Shown here piece after piece: positions 49,298 to 61,826 of a DNA stretch of 64,000 nucleotides (positions are counted from its first letter, which is position 1; each line of letters opens with the position of its first letter). Source of the DNA: Beta vulgaris subsp. vulgaris (Eukaryota > Streptophyta > Magnoliopsida > Caryophyllales > Amaranthaceae); NCBI RefSeq assembly GCF_026745355.1, contig NC_079203.1, positions 55,910,141 through 55,974,140 on the forward strand. The letters are read 5' to 3'. Below the pieces are notes generated by a model, which saw nothing but the letters and a program-made list of their open reading frames with translations, made no database searches and was not told the DNA's origin. Made by a program: the position numbers and the translations under genes.

Positions 49298-49552
49298 AGA
49301 GGTGATCAAAGTTAGTCCGACCCAGAAATTCCGGGCCTGGACAGATATTTAGCCACGTTTTTGGCCCGAACCGACCTTTTGGAGGTGGGGTTGAGACGGG
49401 TCTAGGGTAATATTTTGATACGAAAATAAGCCCGCTAGTTTTTGCTCAGAAAAAAGGGCTTTGGGGACAAAAACTGGCCCGATGAAGCCCAGCATGACTA
49501 ACGGGAAAGCTTTTTCAAGGAGCGGTTCAGCCCGCTATTCAATCACCTCTGA
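49298..49552. mobile_element. hAT-like MITE with GGCCCGA-rich interior, 255 bp
   Basis: Ends AGAGGTGATCAAA and TTCAATCACCTCTGA are imperfect inverted repeats. TTTCAATT at 49290-49297 and 49553-49560 is a perfect 8-bp target duplication. The interior is rich in short GCCCG/CCGACC motifs. Confidence 0.75.
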
Positions 49553-49560
49553 TTTCAATT

Positions 49561-50612
49561 AATAGGTGGAGTTACTATCCGAGATATTGGCTCGTTTTGT
49601 GCTTAACATAATTACACACTCTACGCCACTCATTTAGTAGCTCCAATCTTAACGACTCTTACATGGATCGCTAACATTAGTTACAATTTAAGTGTTAGTT
49701 ATTTGAAATTGACATCAATGAAAAATAATTGTTGCTATGGTATTTCCTGCATTCCAAAATACTCTTGATACTTAGTTTTAGATGATAACTTATTGTCTGG
49801 TTATTAGTTGTTATTTGGAATATTGCATTTATTTTGATTTAAAAAATATAGTAGTATTATATTAAAAGACATACGTAAAGACAAACTTAATGAATTACAT
49901 ACTAATATTTATTACTTCTTTTGCTCCGAAAAGAATGAAACACTTGCATTTTTAGAGTTCTGCTTTACAAAACATTAAACACTTGCAAGTAAACAGTAAT
50001 TTACATAGACACATGAGATCTTGTTAAATTTATGTCAATATGAAACTTTAATATATGATTTTTCGATACCTTTAATACTACATAATTAAAATTTTACAGT
50101 CAAAGTTTATACTAACATGTTAAAAGGTGTTCCTAAAAATGTTTGTGTGCTACGTGACACTCTCCTCTAAAGTTCTAATGCAAATGGTTCAATATATTAT
50201 AAGTCAAACCCTCAATTAAAAAAATTATGTTGTGAAGTTACAAGCAAGTTATCGAACACGTGACATTTGAAATGAAAAATGAAATCATAACCATTAATCC
50301 ATCATAACACCATTGTTTAATATTTCAAAATAAAATTTTGTGAGGTTTTATAATTATATGTCATTAAAAGATTTGCACAAGTACTTAGATACCTAACCTT
50401 ATTATGATAATAACAAGACTATTATAAACATAAACTCTTACTCCAATTACTTGTAAAAAGTTAAGCTATTACTTTCATCCTCTACTTTGAGGGTTTATTT
50501 TTCAAAAATTATGCAATTACTTATTATCATGTCATTACGCCAATATTTCATCACTTGACAAAGAGGTACGAAAAGTAACAAATCGAGGCATCCCACGGGA
50601 CACTAACTAGTA
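49561..50612. other. intergenic, nothing firm
   Basis: AT-rich with MITE-like scraps, for example CTCCGAAAAGAATGAAACAC near 49924. No pair of ends could be defined and no gene was recognised. Confidence 0.4.
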
Positions 50613-50621
50613 ATGAATTAA

Positions 50622-51588
50622 TGGTCACCAAGTACCCCCGACCCGACAAATAACGAAATTCACCATATACCCCTGACTTTTTAAAATAGTTCACCAAATA
50701 CCCTTTTTCTAACGGACATTAAGTCACGATTAGCTTTATTTACAATATTGCCATTATTAACCCCTAATTTCTAAAATCTAATATAAACCTTAACCCTAAC
50801 ATCTAAACCCTAACCCATCCCCTCCACCATCCCCTACCCCTCCCCTCCACCAACCCCACCCTCCCCCTCCCCCTCCCCTCCCTTCCATCGCAGCAACCCC
50901 CTCCATGCCAGCCTAGCCCCATCCCCTCTGTCTCCACTGTCAGTCCAACCCCCACCCTCTCACCCACCAACCCAGCCCCACCCCATCCCCTTCGATTTCT
51001 CTCTCCCCGACGCACTCACACATGCGCACCACCAAAATAATGTGAGGCCTTATCAACGTACTCACACCTGCGCACTACTAAAACAACAACAACAACGACG
51101 GGAGAGAAAGAATGAAACCCCGTCGGTGTGGGGGCTGCGGGAAATCGAGGGGGAGCATTCGCACCACCAAAACAACAACAGCAGTAGCAACGAGAGAAAG
51201 AGAAGCGTCGGTGTGGGGGTTGCGGGAAATCGAAGGGAGGGGGTGGCCGGGGGGATGCGGGAAATCGAGGGGGAATAGGAGGGGGTGGGCTGCCGCATTG
51301 GTGGAGGGGAGGGGGTGGGGCGCCTAGGCTGGGATGTAGGGTAGGGGGAGGGGATAGGCTAGGGTGGAAGAGGGTTAGGATTGGGGGGTTAGAATTTGGG
51401 TTAGGGTTAGGATTAGTCGTAAGATTTAGGGGATTAGGGTAGCAAAATTGTAAATAACTCTAACGACGACTTAACATAACTTATGAAAAAGGACATTTGG
51501 TGAACAATTTTGAAAAATCAGGGTCTGAAGCATTGAAGGTATATCGTGAATTTTTTAATTTGTCGGGAATATTTGGTGAAAAAAATCG
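50622..51588. mobile_element. Mutator-like element with long inverted repeats, 967 bp
   Basis: The two ends are inverted copies over roughly 130 bases (shared blocks include CACCAA, AAATTCAC and GTTCACCAAAT, followed by AACGACATTAAGTC-like sequence). The flanks are a perfect 9-bp duplication ATGAATTAA (50613-50621 and 51589-51597), the Mutator hallmark. The centre is GC-rich with C-rich and G-rich arms in opposite orientation and two direct copies of a CACC-ACAACAACA...GGGAAATCGAGGGG unit. No transposase is present. Confidence 0.85.
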
Positions 51589-51597
51589 ATGAATTAA

Positions 51598-52513
51598 AAC
51601 AGTTGAAACCTCAAAATATTCGAGCATTCTTTATAGAGCAAAGAAAATATAATTTAGAAAAAGTATGTTTAAATGTTAAAACATTAAAGTAATGCGAGTG
51701 ACAAAATCTAACTTCTTGTTTCTCAAACCATTTTTAATTTGGAAAAAGACAAAGAAAGAATAAAACACTGCACTATCAAATTTCGGCTAGTGGCTCGGAG
51801 AATATACCAATATAAATAAAACTCTTGCGGCTTTGCCTGTTGGCTGTTGCCATAATAATATTTCGCACAATTCTGCCGACATTATATGATTTCTCTTTTT
51901 TTTGGGTGCAAATCTGCCGACATATAAGGCTATCGTTTTGGTTTTCTGACATGATTTTGCACGTGATGTTCACATGGGAGTGATGTTCAATTTTCTTTCC
52001 TTGTGATATACTGTAGTGATTTATGAATTCATGCTGCCCCATTTATAGAAAGTGACTGTTGTTGCTGTATCTCTAATGCTATGCATATTGCATGTCCCAT
52101 CTCCTACTTGCGCAGTTTTTAGAGGCCTATATTCTCACAGCCCACAGGTTTTTAAATTCCAAGAGATTTTTTGCTGGCCAATATAATGGCCATGAAACGT
52201 AACCTAATAAGGCCTACAGTATTTTTCAAGGAGAATTGCATGAAGGAGATGTAAGACAAATGGCATACTACAACTTTGATTGAAATTGTTGATATTAGTT
52301 GTTTATTAAGTTTTTCATTTTTTCAATACACATTTGTCAATAATTATATATTAGTTGTTGGAGTTTATAGTAGAAATTCGTAAAGTTTTGCTTCAAAAGA
52401 ATATGAAGGGTATTCTTTTGCCTTTTGTCCGACATTAAAAGAATAGAAGGGAAGAGTAAGGTTTATAATCGTTACTCTTCCTCGATCCTTTGAGTTGAGT
52501 AACAATGAGGCTT
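51598..52513. other. intergenic, nothing recognised
   Basis: AT-rich sequence with no supported exon, RNA gene or transposon end. Confidence 0.5.
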
Positions 52514-52516
52514 TTA

Positions 52517-52851
52517 GGCTATGTTCAATTCATTTTATTTTTTGCTTATTTCAGATCAGATCAGATCATAAAAAATAAGTTCAGATCAGATCATATTATG
52601 CTTATATTTAAAAATCATTATTACTATTAGATATCTTTCATTACATATTAGTAAAAATTATAATAATTGAATATTAATGAAGTACTCATTGAGATGAATC
52701 AAACAAGACTCCACATGACTATATTTTTTCTTATATATTGAGAAAAATCTAAAAGATAAGATCTTGTAGATCAGATCAAATCAGAAAAAATAAGTTCAGA
52801 TCAGATCAGATAAGTTCAGATCAGAAAATTTCAAGTGAACTAAACATAGCC
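52517..52851. mobile_element. Tourist-like MITE with CAGATCAGAT repeats, 335 bp
   Basis: Ends GGCTATGTTCAATTCA and TGAACTAAACATAGCC flanked by TTA (52514-52516 and 52852-52854). Arms made of TTCAGATCAGATCA units surround a centre that contains the shared MITE core as GATGAATCAAACAAGACTCC. Confidence 0.82.
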
Positions 52852-52854
52852 TTA

Positions 52855-55380
52855 GTGGGTATATAGTGATGTATGGTTACCACACTCTTGGGCTAGGACT
52901 ATGGGTCATGGACCTTGGGCTTTGGGGAATAAACTTAACTTCACTATTTTTTTGGGTCAATTATTTATCAACATTTAATGACCGTTTTTTGTAACACATT
53001 ACGTTATCGTTTATCCCTAAGTGGCCACTTTCCCTAATTTCTCTCTATGTCTTATGTCGTTAACCCCCATTTACTGACCGTTTTATCCCACGTAGTCAGC
53101 CATGATCTGGTCAAGTTTTTTTTTTCACTTCCTATACATAACAGTATTCTGGTATTTGTTGAACACACAGGAAAAAAAAACACATCTTCCTCTTCTCTTC
53201 CAATTTCTTTTTCTGGACAATATTTTTGAACTAACATTCTCAATCTACTTTTCAGTCAACACCGGAAAGGTAGAAGTTGTGTATCCCTAGAGGTTGATTG
53301 TTATGAGTTCGTGTGTTGTAGAGGGGCAAATTCAACTTTAGGGCAGTGTTTAATTCAAGCCACGGTTGTCAGATTAATTTATATTAGTCGTTACCAGTTT
53401 TCGTTACTCTAGCAATAATTATAAAAGTTTTATTTTCTAATGTACATAATGGGATGAATCAAACAAGATTTCACATGATGACTATGTTATTTTTTGTATA
53501 TATTTATATTTTCTTTAATTTGAGGATTTTCTTTACCTGTGAATAATGTCCAAATTAGAAATGTAAAATCTAATAAGGAATGGAGGGAACATATTATGTT
53601 TTTTCCATGTAAATTGCTACTTTACCTATAGATGTCAATCATCAATATCTTTAATAATATATTTACTTGCATCTTTTTTCATTCTTGATAATTTTCTATC
53701 ACTTGTGTCGTTTCTATTTTTGGCAATTTATTCTCTTTTTCTCTCTCCCAACACACGAGCTTCATTTTAGCTCTACATACCTCCCTCCTCTCTTTAGTCC
53801 TTGTACAAACACATAACAATGCAAGTAAAAAACAGAGGAACTACATAGACAAATCTAACAATAGTAACTACGTTTATCCAGCCGGCCTTACGTATAGATC
53901 ATGATAGATAGTCAATAATGTGTGGATAATGTAGAACTCTAAATATCGCAACTAAGATAGAACGCAAAAAGTATATGAAAAGAGTTCGCATTTTTATATT
54001 AAACAGATAAATAATAATGCATCGATATGTTAATGACAAATGATAAAAATTAGAGTGATCGTTAATAAGATGATATAGGAAGCGCATATACTAATACTTC
54101 TTAATTTATAAATGCATAAATGAAAAGGTATACATCACAAATGAAATGTTAAGAGAATGAAAAAGAAAAGGGGTGCGGGCAACGACTTTTATCTTCCTAT
54201 CTTGTATAGTTGTATGATACTCCTTTCATTCCACTATATTTATATTGTTACACTTTTTAAGTTTCACCACTCACATATTCTATTTTAACCATATATTATA
54301 ACTTAGATATAAGAAAAAATATAATCATATAAAATTCAATGTCATCAAAATTTATCTAAAATTGTTTGGACATGTTGGATGCATGTTGCTTTTATAATTA
54401 ACTAAAATTTACGTAAACTTATCTAAACTAATTAAACCTTTTTATTTCATTTTGAAGAGCTAAATACGACTTTAGAGTCATTATATATTATATACGTTGG
54501 GTTTGTTTGACAATACTAGTTGAAAAGGAGATTTAACTGATAAATTAGCTGAAACGGATAAGGTAGTAGCTGAAACTGACAAGGTAGTCAATTGACTTAA
54601 CTGTTTGGCAACATTAGTTGTGTACTTAAGTTGATAAATTATTTTGTCAAAATTAGTTATCAAAATTTAGAATGGTTTACCAAAATTTTAGTCACCTGAT
54701 AATTAAGTTACAAATTTTAACTTATTACTTTCAACAACTTTAACCACCAAAAATTTTATTTCAGGTGCTTTCCAATCAATATTAACTATTTTAGCACTTC
54801 AAATTTGTTAGCGTGATATTTGGTGGGTCCGAAAAGAAAGATGTTCGCATCAATATATTTGTTTGATGTTAATTTTAATGTTTTTTTTATTTCTCCAATT
54901 ATAACGTTTGTGTTGTAATCGTTGTGATTGCAGGAGGAAATTAGGAATAATATCTTTAGAATATATAAAGAAATTTGAGAGAAAAGATAAAGTTGAAACC
55001 AAATATGAAAAAATAATTTTTTTTTTCCTTCTTTCATTCAAGTGCTTATCTTAAAAGGCAAATTACATGAGAATCCACGTGAAGGAAACTCTTGAAATAC
55101 ATTACCTCTAAACACTAAACGGATGAAAGTCCATCTTTAAGCCCAAAGTGGAATAATTGTTTTAGTCGTTATACTTTAAGTCTTAAGAGATCAAAGCCAC
55201 AAATCCAATCCCCTTTAAAAAACTCGACTTAGGTTTTTTTTTTTTTTTAAATACGAATTAAACTGAAACTGCAAAGAAAAATAACTGAATTAAATTAAAA
55301 TTATGCCTAAAACAAAAGGGACTTAATCCATTTAATGTTAGACCTCGAGTAGCTCAACAAAAGTACATACCAAGTAGGCG
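52855..55380. other. intergenic, unresolved repeats
   Basis: A copy of the shared MITE core lies near 53451. A segment at 54496-54660 with repeated AGCTGAAAC/TTAACTG motifs looks like one half of a MITE, with no paired end. No gene was recognised. Confidence 0.4.
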
Positions 55381-55996
55381 AGGGAGAAGTATGCAATGGG
55401 TTAAACGGTATTCCCCCCCCCCCTTCTCCTCTCTTTTCTTTCTCTAAAATCTAGCCTCCTTTACCCCTTATTCACCAGTTAGGGACTGCCATAATGGATG
55501 TTTTCATCCATGATAAGCCTCTTTTCCCCTTTCATTTTCAGTTAGTTATTTTTTGTGTGTTGTTGAATAAATTAGTATCTCTTTATGAGATTTCTTTAGT
55601 CTTTGTTGTGGAGATCTCATTTTTCCTTATGTGAGTTATGAGTATGGTTTTTTTTTTTTGTTTTTAGGTATGAGAAATTTTTCTCATTGGTTGAAGTTCG
55701 AGACTCAACATGAAGCTATTGGAATCTCGGATGCGGTAAACATTGCTCGTTCAAGAATGCTCTTTCCAAACTATGTCAGGATGATAGACTTCTTCATCAA
55801 TAGCTGCTTGATCGATTAAGAAAACACAAGGGGGTTGTGTTGTATTAATTGCTTGATCTGGTTCATTGTAGTTTATTCGAAGACGCATTTGATTTAACCT
55901 TGTCTGATTGTATCTTGTTTTTCTTCAATATCTATTTTAGATACCGTTTGGCCTTCAATTAATAAAATTTCTGTTTCAAAAGATAAAAAAAAAAAG
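55381..55996 (+). mobile_element. retroposed sequence with poly-A tail, possible LINE 3' end
   Basis: A region with UTR-like TTTGTGTGTTGTTG stretches ends in TAATAAAATTTCTGTTTC, then AAAAGAT and a run of 11 A. This order (AATAAA, short spacer, poly-A in genomic DNA) indicates reverse-transcribed insertion. A 49-residue frame from 55670 (MRNFSHWLKFETQHEAIG) is unrecognised. No target duplication was clear, so the left limit is arbitrary. Confidence 0.4.
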
Positions 55997-56466
55997 GTAA
56001 TACCAAATGCTCCTTTCTTTAAATTACCATATACTTCCTCAGTTCCTTGCCCCTATTACAATAATAAAACTTTGTATAATATAACACTATTCCCAAATCT
56101 CATTTGGATTATTAATTATGATTCATATACAAGGAAAAATATATTTATGTTACAGCATATTAAATTCGTCTCAATATATATTTTCAACATATCAACTTTT
56201 AGTAATTTTTACAAATACATAATTTAAAAATATTATGTTTTAAGTTCTATATTAGGAGACATGAAAAATTAGGTGTAATTGATACACTAAAATGGACGAG
56301 GTATTAAGTCTAAATGACTTGTCGGATTGTTGGTAATATATGGTAGTAATGAAATGATTTTGTATAAAAAGTCTCATATATTTCCATTTTTACTCAATAC
56401 CACTTTTGTAATAATGGTAATTATCTCTATCAAGATGTATTTCATGCATATCCTATTTGATTTTTA

Positions 56467-56640
56467 GGGCCTGTTCTCCCCAGCTTATTTTCAGTTCAGT
56501 TCAGTTTAATTCAGTTCAATTCAATTCATTTCAATTCAGTTCAGATCAGTTCAGTTCAGTTCAGCTCTTGACAATACTTTTACTCTCACATATCACTATT
56601 CATTTCAGTTCAATTGTTTTATGCCGAAGAGAACAAACCC
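56467..56640. mobile_element. Tourist-like MITE, 174 bp, inverted twin of the 14269 copy
   Basis: Ends GGGCCTGTTCTCCCC and GAAGAGAACAAACCC flanked by TTA (56464-56466 and 56641-56643). Read in reverse, the element at 14269 matches it closely along its whole length, including ACAATACTTTTACTCTCACA in the middle and the CAGTTCAGTT arrays. Confidence 0.87.
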
Positions 56641-57666
56641 TTAGTGCAAATTAACGATAGCACCATCCAACTCCAATATTCAATCGATTTGCTACTTCCA
56701 ATCAGGAGTAGGGACTCCATGTTATGGAGTTTCAAGTACAAAGAAATTAAAACAAAGCACTTAACAAATAACTTTCATCCGTCCGCGCGCAGTTGCGCGT
56801 TTTTTTTGGATTTTAGTTGCTTTCAGATCATCAGTTAATGGATGTATTTCATGCATTTTCTATTTGATTTTTAATGGAAACTAATGATAGCACCATTTAA
56901 CTCCAGTACTCAATCGATTTGAAGAAAATGTTCCATACCCATTTCTTTAAAATGTTGAAAGTTCAATACCTCTCTACTGTAATTGGTGGACACTGGACTT
57001 TAAGATGTGACTTTATTTATAAAGTCATCGGATTTTCACCAAATACTTCTAAGTAATTTTTTATTTCTTCACTAAGTATACTCTAATCTTTCAAAATTTA
57101 CCACAATCCGTCAAATCTAATGAAAGATATTTCAGTTTAAATATGTACATTAGAAGTGTAAAAATGATAAAAAAAAAAACAGAGAGAGTATTCAATTACA
57201 AGCTAAAAGAACTTGTCTAGTATAAAAATTGAGAATATGTTATAACTTATAAGGAGTGTGAAAAGCGGGGAAAATATGGTTGGCATTTTTTTTTTAATAA
57301 TGATTTTCATTCTAGCTCTTTATATTATGTAAACAAAGTTCCATTTATAGTCATTTATTATTTGCTTTACCATTAAAATAAACCAAAAAAAGTAAACGAA
57401 CGGTGTTAAACTTGAAGTCTTTAATAGAACAAGAAGAAGAAAAAAAGAAAAATTTTCAATGATGACCTTGAACTTTTCGAGTTTTCCATTGAAGACCCTT
57501 AGTTTTTCTATTCCTGCTGGTAACCTTTAATTATTATTGTTCTAGTTCCGAATGCTACCTTATAAAACCGTTAATTCCATTGACTTTCAATTATTAGAAC
57601 TAATATTTTGGCACACAAACCAAGGTCCTTCAGATCATTTTTGTCAATTTGGACGTCAAAAATATA

Positions 57667-57931
57667 CTCCCTCCGTCCCAAAATATAGTTTCCATTTCTA
57701 TTTTGGGAGTCAAATTTTAAAAATTTTGACCAAATATTCTTACTAATTAATGTAATTAAAAAAAACATATTCATGAGGGTCTTGTTAGATTCGTCTCAAT
57801 GTGTAAATTCATAATATCAACTTTTTATATTTTTTACTAATAAGAAATAGAAGATATCGCTCGTAGGTCAAATGTACGTCTTGAAGACTGTGCAAAAATA
57901 AAATGGGAACTATATTTTGAGATAGAGGGAG
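57667..57931. mobile_element. Stowaway-like MITE, 265 bp
   Basis: CTCCCTCCGTCCCAAAATAT and ATATTTTGAGATAGAGGGAG ends flanked by TA. The shared MITE core is on the opposite strand near 57770-57800. Confidence 0.82.
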
Positions 57932-58047
57932 TAGATCTTAAACAAAATAAAATACTTCCTATACAAGCCTTTGATTTCTTAATCAACGACTGATATTTAA
58001 CGAACTCTACCGTGTAGAGTTTTTTTGAAACTCTAGAGGATCTCAAC

Positions 58048-58260
58048 ACGTTTTCTTTTAGATGTTACACTTTCTATTTTAGGAAGTTTTAAATTAGATG
58101 TTATACTTTTATTTTGGGTAATAACTTCTCTCTATCTATCTCCTATCACATGTTCACATGGGACCCTTTTGTTTTTCATTCTCTCTATCTCTCTCTCCAA
58201 AAATTACCTACGAGTCCGTGATTTGAAAAGTGTAACATCTAATAAAAAACGGAGGAAGTA
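58048..58260. mobile_element. probable degraded Stowaway-like MITE
   Basis: TTTTAGATGTTACACTTTCT near the left and AAGTGTAACATCTAATAAAA with ACGGAGGAAG at the right are inverted copies. The left terminal CTTCCTCCGT is lost, so the exact left boundary is uncertain. Confidence 0.5.
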
Positions 58261-59143
58261 ATAAATTGTAAAAATCATTACAAGTTACTATATACAGTAT
58301 AATGCTAAACTAGAACATGATGAAATATGAATAATAAATTTTTGAGCACGTTTAAATCTGCTGGAAGCGTGCAGAATCACATTACGCAATCATTAATTTC
58401 TTTCCACTATATGGGCTGTTCACCATATAATTCTGAAAAAAGTGGAGCATAAAATGGCAAGCAAAAGGATAATATGCTCTAAAAGGAAAAGAAGAAAAAG
58501 AGAAAAATAAATGTGGTATGAACAACAATCAATATAATGCTTTGTTGGAACACTAATGATCCTTCATCTAGGTAGGTAGCTAGTTGGATAAAATCTCAAG
58601 ATAGTAATAAAGATATATTTATGCTCTATGGTTACATCAGTCACTGAAAGTGGAGCATTATCTAAGTTTTGAATCATGCGGAACAAAAATATTATCTAAT
58701 TAAGTTCTGAAACATGCGGGGAAAAAAAACATAGGCAACAACGATAATAAACTTCAGTTTGAAGGAAAACTGACGCACTATCTAAGTACGCAAGAGCATT
58801 ATAGGAAGGAACCAAATTTGTCTTCTACTCTCTTTTATACTTCCTCCTTTTTTTTATATGTAAAAATCTGATTTTTTTTTATGAAACATGAAACTCTACT
58901 TCTCTATAATCAATCCCCTCCCATCTCTAGGAGAGGGAGAATTGAAAATCATCGTATTATTGTACGTATTAGAAGATATGATTAAAGTTTATAAGATATA
59001 ATTATATAGGAAATATAGTTTATTAATTGTATAACTAGAATTCTAGTTAGATATATTTAATGAGTTATTATTAATGTTTTCTAATTTTGTAGTATATATA
59101 CGTGATTGATTAATGAGAAAATGGATGACTAATATTGAAATTG

Positions 59144-59373
59144 CAGGTATGATCAAGTAAGGCTTGGTCTAGTGGTAAAGGTCTTGCCTTATGATTTCAA
59201 GGTCATGAGATCAAACCTTACTATGGGATTTTTGGATGAGGTTTCCCTTACCACCCCCTCCCTCCCATTCAAGTAATCGTAGTCTGACCGCAAATCTAAC
59301 TGGTTATACCTGTGCGAGGTGCCATTTTAGTAGAATCTTTCATCTTACCAACTTAAATAATTAAAAAAAAAAT
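59144..59373 (+). mobile_element. tRNA-derived SINE, 230 bp, best-preserved copy
   Basis: A box in GGTCTAGTGGTAAAGG, B box in GAGATCAAACCTTAC, a GATGAGGTTTCCCTTACCAC body block, CTGGTTATACCTGTGCGAGG, and an A-rich end. TATTGAAATTG at 59133-59143 and 59374-59384 is a perfect 11-bp target duplication. It serves as the reference for the related copies in this window. Confidence 0.85.
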
Positions 59374-59384
59374 TATTGAAATTG

Positions 59385-60206
59385 ATATGAGTCGCTAGAG
59401 ACAAACTTAACAATTGTTTTTATTACCAAAAGAAAAAGACTAGTTTGAATACAACTTTTAATTTATTTTTTTCAGATCAAAATTAATTCATTGATTTAAA
59501 GTCATACGATATCTACAATAGAAGTCAAAATTAAACAAATACATATCAAAATGAAATAAATACAATTCTAATGAGAAAAAACCACGACCGTTGAGTAGAT
59601 CTAACACTTTTGAAAATCCTCGTCTTTCACATCGCTGTCTGATGCAGCTTATGTAAGGGGGTATGTCGATCTTTTGTAGTTTACAAGTAGAACTGGATTC
59701 AATTCAATGGATTGTAAACGACGTACTGACATCTGTTGCAATCCAACACAGATTTCGATCAACAAATCAACCTCTTGAATTACACAAAAATCCAAAAACA
59801 AATTCTCCAAACTCTCACATGGAGAGACATAAAACTCAATATACATGTAGATATAACCCAATAATATATGAATAGAAAAACTCTTCGTTAGAGAGAGATC
59901 GAAGTTTATTAGAAACATTAACATAAAAAACTAGTTATAAAAGGAAAAAAGAGGCTTACGACAGCCCAAAAGGGTAGCGGTAGTTCCTAAATTGAAAATT
60001 AGGATTTTGTAGGGGAGGAGAAAAAAGAGAGAAAAAAAAGGGAGAGGAGGCATGTGCATTACTTGCATCCACTCATACACTCATTTACTCTTACTTTTCA
60101 TATGTGTGGATAGTTTATAAATACAACTATTCAATTTTAAGTACTTCTTTTGTTCTAATAATAAATAAAACGCTTATTATTGTTTTAGGCAGTTTCAAAG
60201 TAAATA
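59385..60206. other. intergenic, nothing recognised
   Basis: AT-rich sequence with short frames of no recognisable content. Confidence 0.5.
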
Positions 60207-60463
60207 CTTCCTCTGTTTCTTTTTACTTGCAACAGTTTGACTTTCACGCTTGCCAATGCATAATTTCAACCATCAATAAGTTTAATTACCGATAAATAAA
60301 AATTATAAAAAGTATATATTCGAAAAATATACATTCAGACGAATCTAACAAGATCCCACATGAATATGTTTTTCCTTAACTACAAATCACCAAACATAAA
60401 CTAAATAGAGTTGGTGAATAGTGTAAAAGTCAAACCGTTGCAAGTAAAAAGAAACGGAGGAAG
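60207..60463. mobile_element. Stowaway-like MITE, 257 bp
   Basis: CTTCCTCTGTTTCTTTTTAC and its complement GTAAAAAGAAACGGAGGAAG flanked by TA. Closely related to the copies at 23109 and 26342, with GACTTTCACGCTTGCCAATG and the core CGAATCTAACAAGATCCCAC. Confidence 0.9.
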
Positions 60464-61818
60464 TATAAGTTATGTATATAGTATATATTTTTCTCTATCG
60501 CTCTCCTAAACACATTTGTTCGTCTTTTTCTTTCTCTCTATCTCTTTTCTCTCGACTATCCAACATCCTCGTGATATATTTGTAGGAAAAGAAGCTATAA
60601 TAACAAAACTATACAAAACTATACTGATTACGTACTCTTGGATTATCAATTTATCCTATCTAATAAGGATTGTATAAATGACTAATTGATACTAACTATC
60701 AACCTCACACTAATCTTTTGGAACATTACCAAGGAGGTGTCGAACATGTCTTAAAACATGATTATTTGGAAACTAAACCAATTTTTTATAGCAAGTGAGA
60801 AATGAAAATTCCCTATATTTAATTTAAAACAGAACGGAGAAAGTATAAGTAATACTACTCTTCAATTAAGTGCTATTGAGAGGTGTGTTGAATTAAGACA
60901 ATCAAGCGTAGAACTACCATACACAAAATAAATTGGGTTACGATGAGTTGGGTCAAAATGAGCTGGGGGTGGCCCAAAGTTGATTACTACGCAATGCACA
61001 CCTTTCCCCTCTCCCTATATATGTACTATGCGTGTGTGTGTAATGTAAGTATTCGCATTTGTTTCAACAAATTACTTAATCTATATCAGTTGAAGATGAT
61101 GTAGTTAATGGTTTTTTCGCCATGTACCTTGAGGTTTAACAAAATCTATTAGATACTCCTTTTATTTTAGAAATTCACCAATTTCCCTTGAGATTATCGG
61201 ATATGCACCAAATGTCATTACTGAATAACGACGTCAGTTTGACGTTAGAAGGTGCAAAGATTTATGCACCATATATATACCCTAAGCAGGTTTAACAAAT
61301 ATATACAAAAGACTTGTAACGACTAGTTTTTACAAATTTTTAAAAAAGTAGACGTTGGGGTATCATTTGGGCTGCTATTTACACTTTCGCTATTATAATT
61401 TGCAGCCTCCTTCCCTTTTTTGCTTCATATACTATAATCTTTGAAAGTAAAAGCTATTAAACTCACAATCTCTCACATGCTCTTCAAATTTTGATCCCGT
61501 ACATTAAAGTCCCAAATAGAAATTGCAAATGTACGAAAATATTTGCAATTAGGAGCTCGGAATCATCACTGGATCCACAACAATTGTTTTATTATAAGTG
61601 TGATGACTGCAACAAATTTAATTAGGTGGTGTTCTGGAATTGTTGAGTAATGTTGTAGTGGTATTTGTTAGGCAAAGGGATAGGGAATTATGGATGTTAA
61701 GAAGAGTAATAGGAAGCAAAAAAAAAAAAAAAAATGCCAATTTAGAGAGGAAATGAAGCTATTGAAAAAGAAACGCAAACAGCGAAATTATTTGCAAGCA
61801 GTGGCTATTAAAATAGGC
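60464..61818. other. intergenic, one possible MITE end
   Basis: GTACCTTGAGGTTTAAC and AAATTCACCAATTTCCCTTG near 61124-61180 recall the Mutator-like end at 50622, but no opposite end was found. No gene was recognised. Confidence 0.4.
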
Positions 61819-61826
61819 ATTGTGGT

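Noticed and set aside
50803..51327. Glycine/arginine-rich frames on both strands
   Set aside because: GC-rich palindromic cargo of the Mutator-like element; no family features, and frames exist on both strands because the sequence is symmetric.
50780..51420. Interstitial telomere repeat
   Set aside because: Only a few CCCTAA/TTAGGG-like units with errors, placed symmetrically in the Mutator-like element; not a telomere-derived array.
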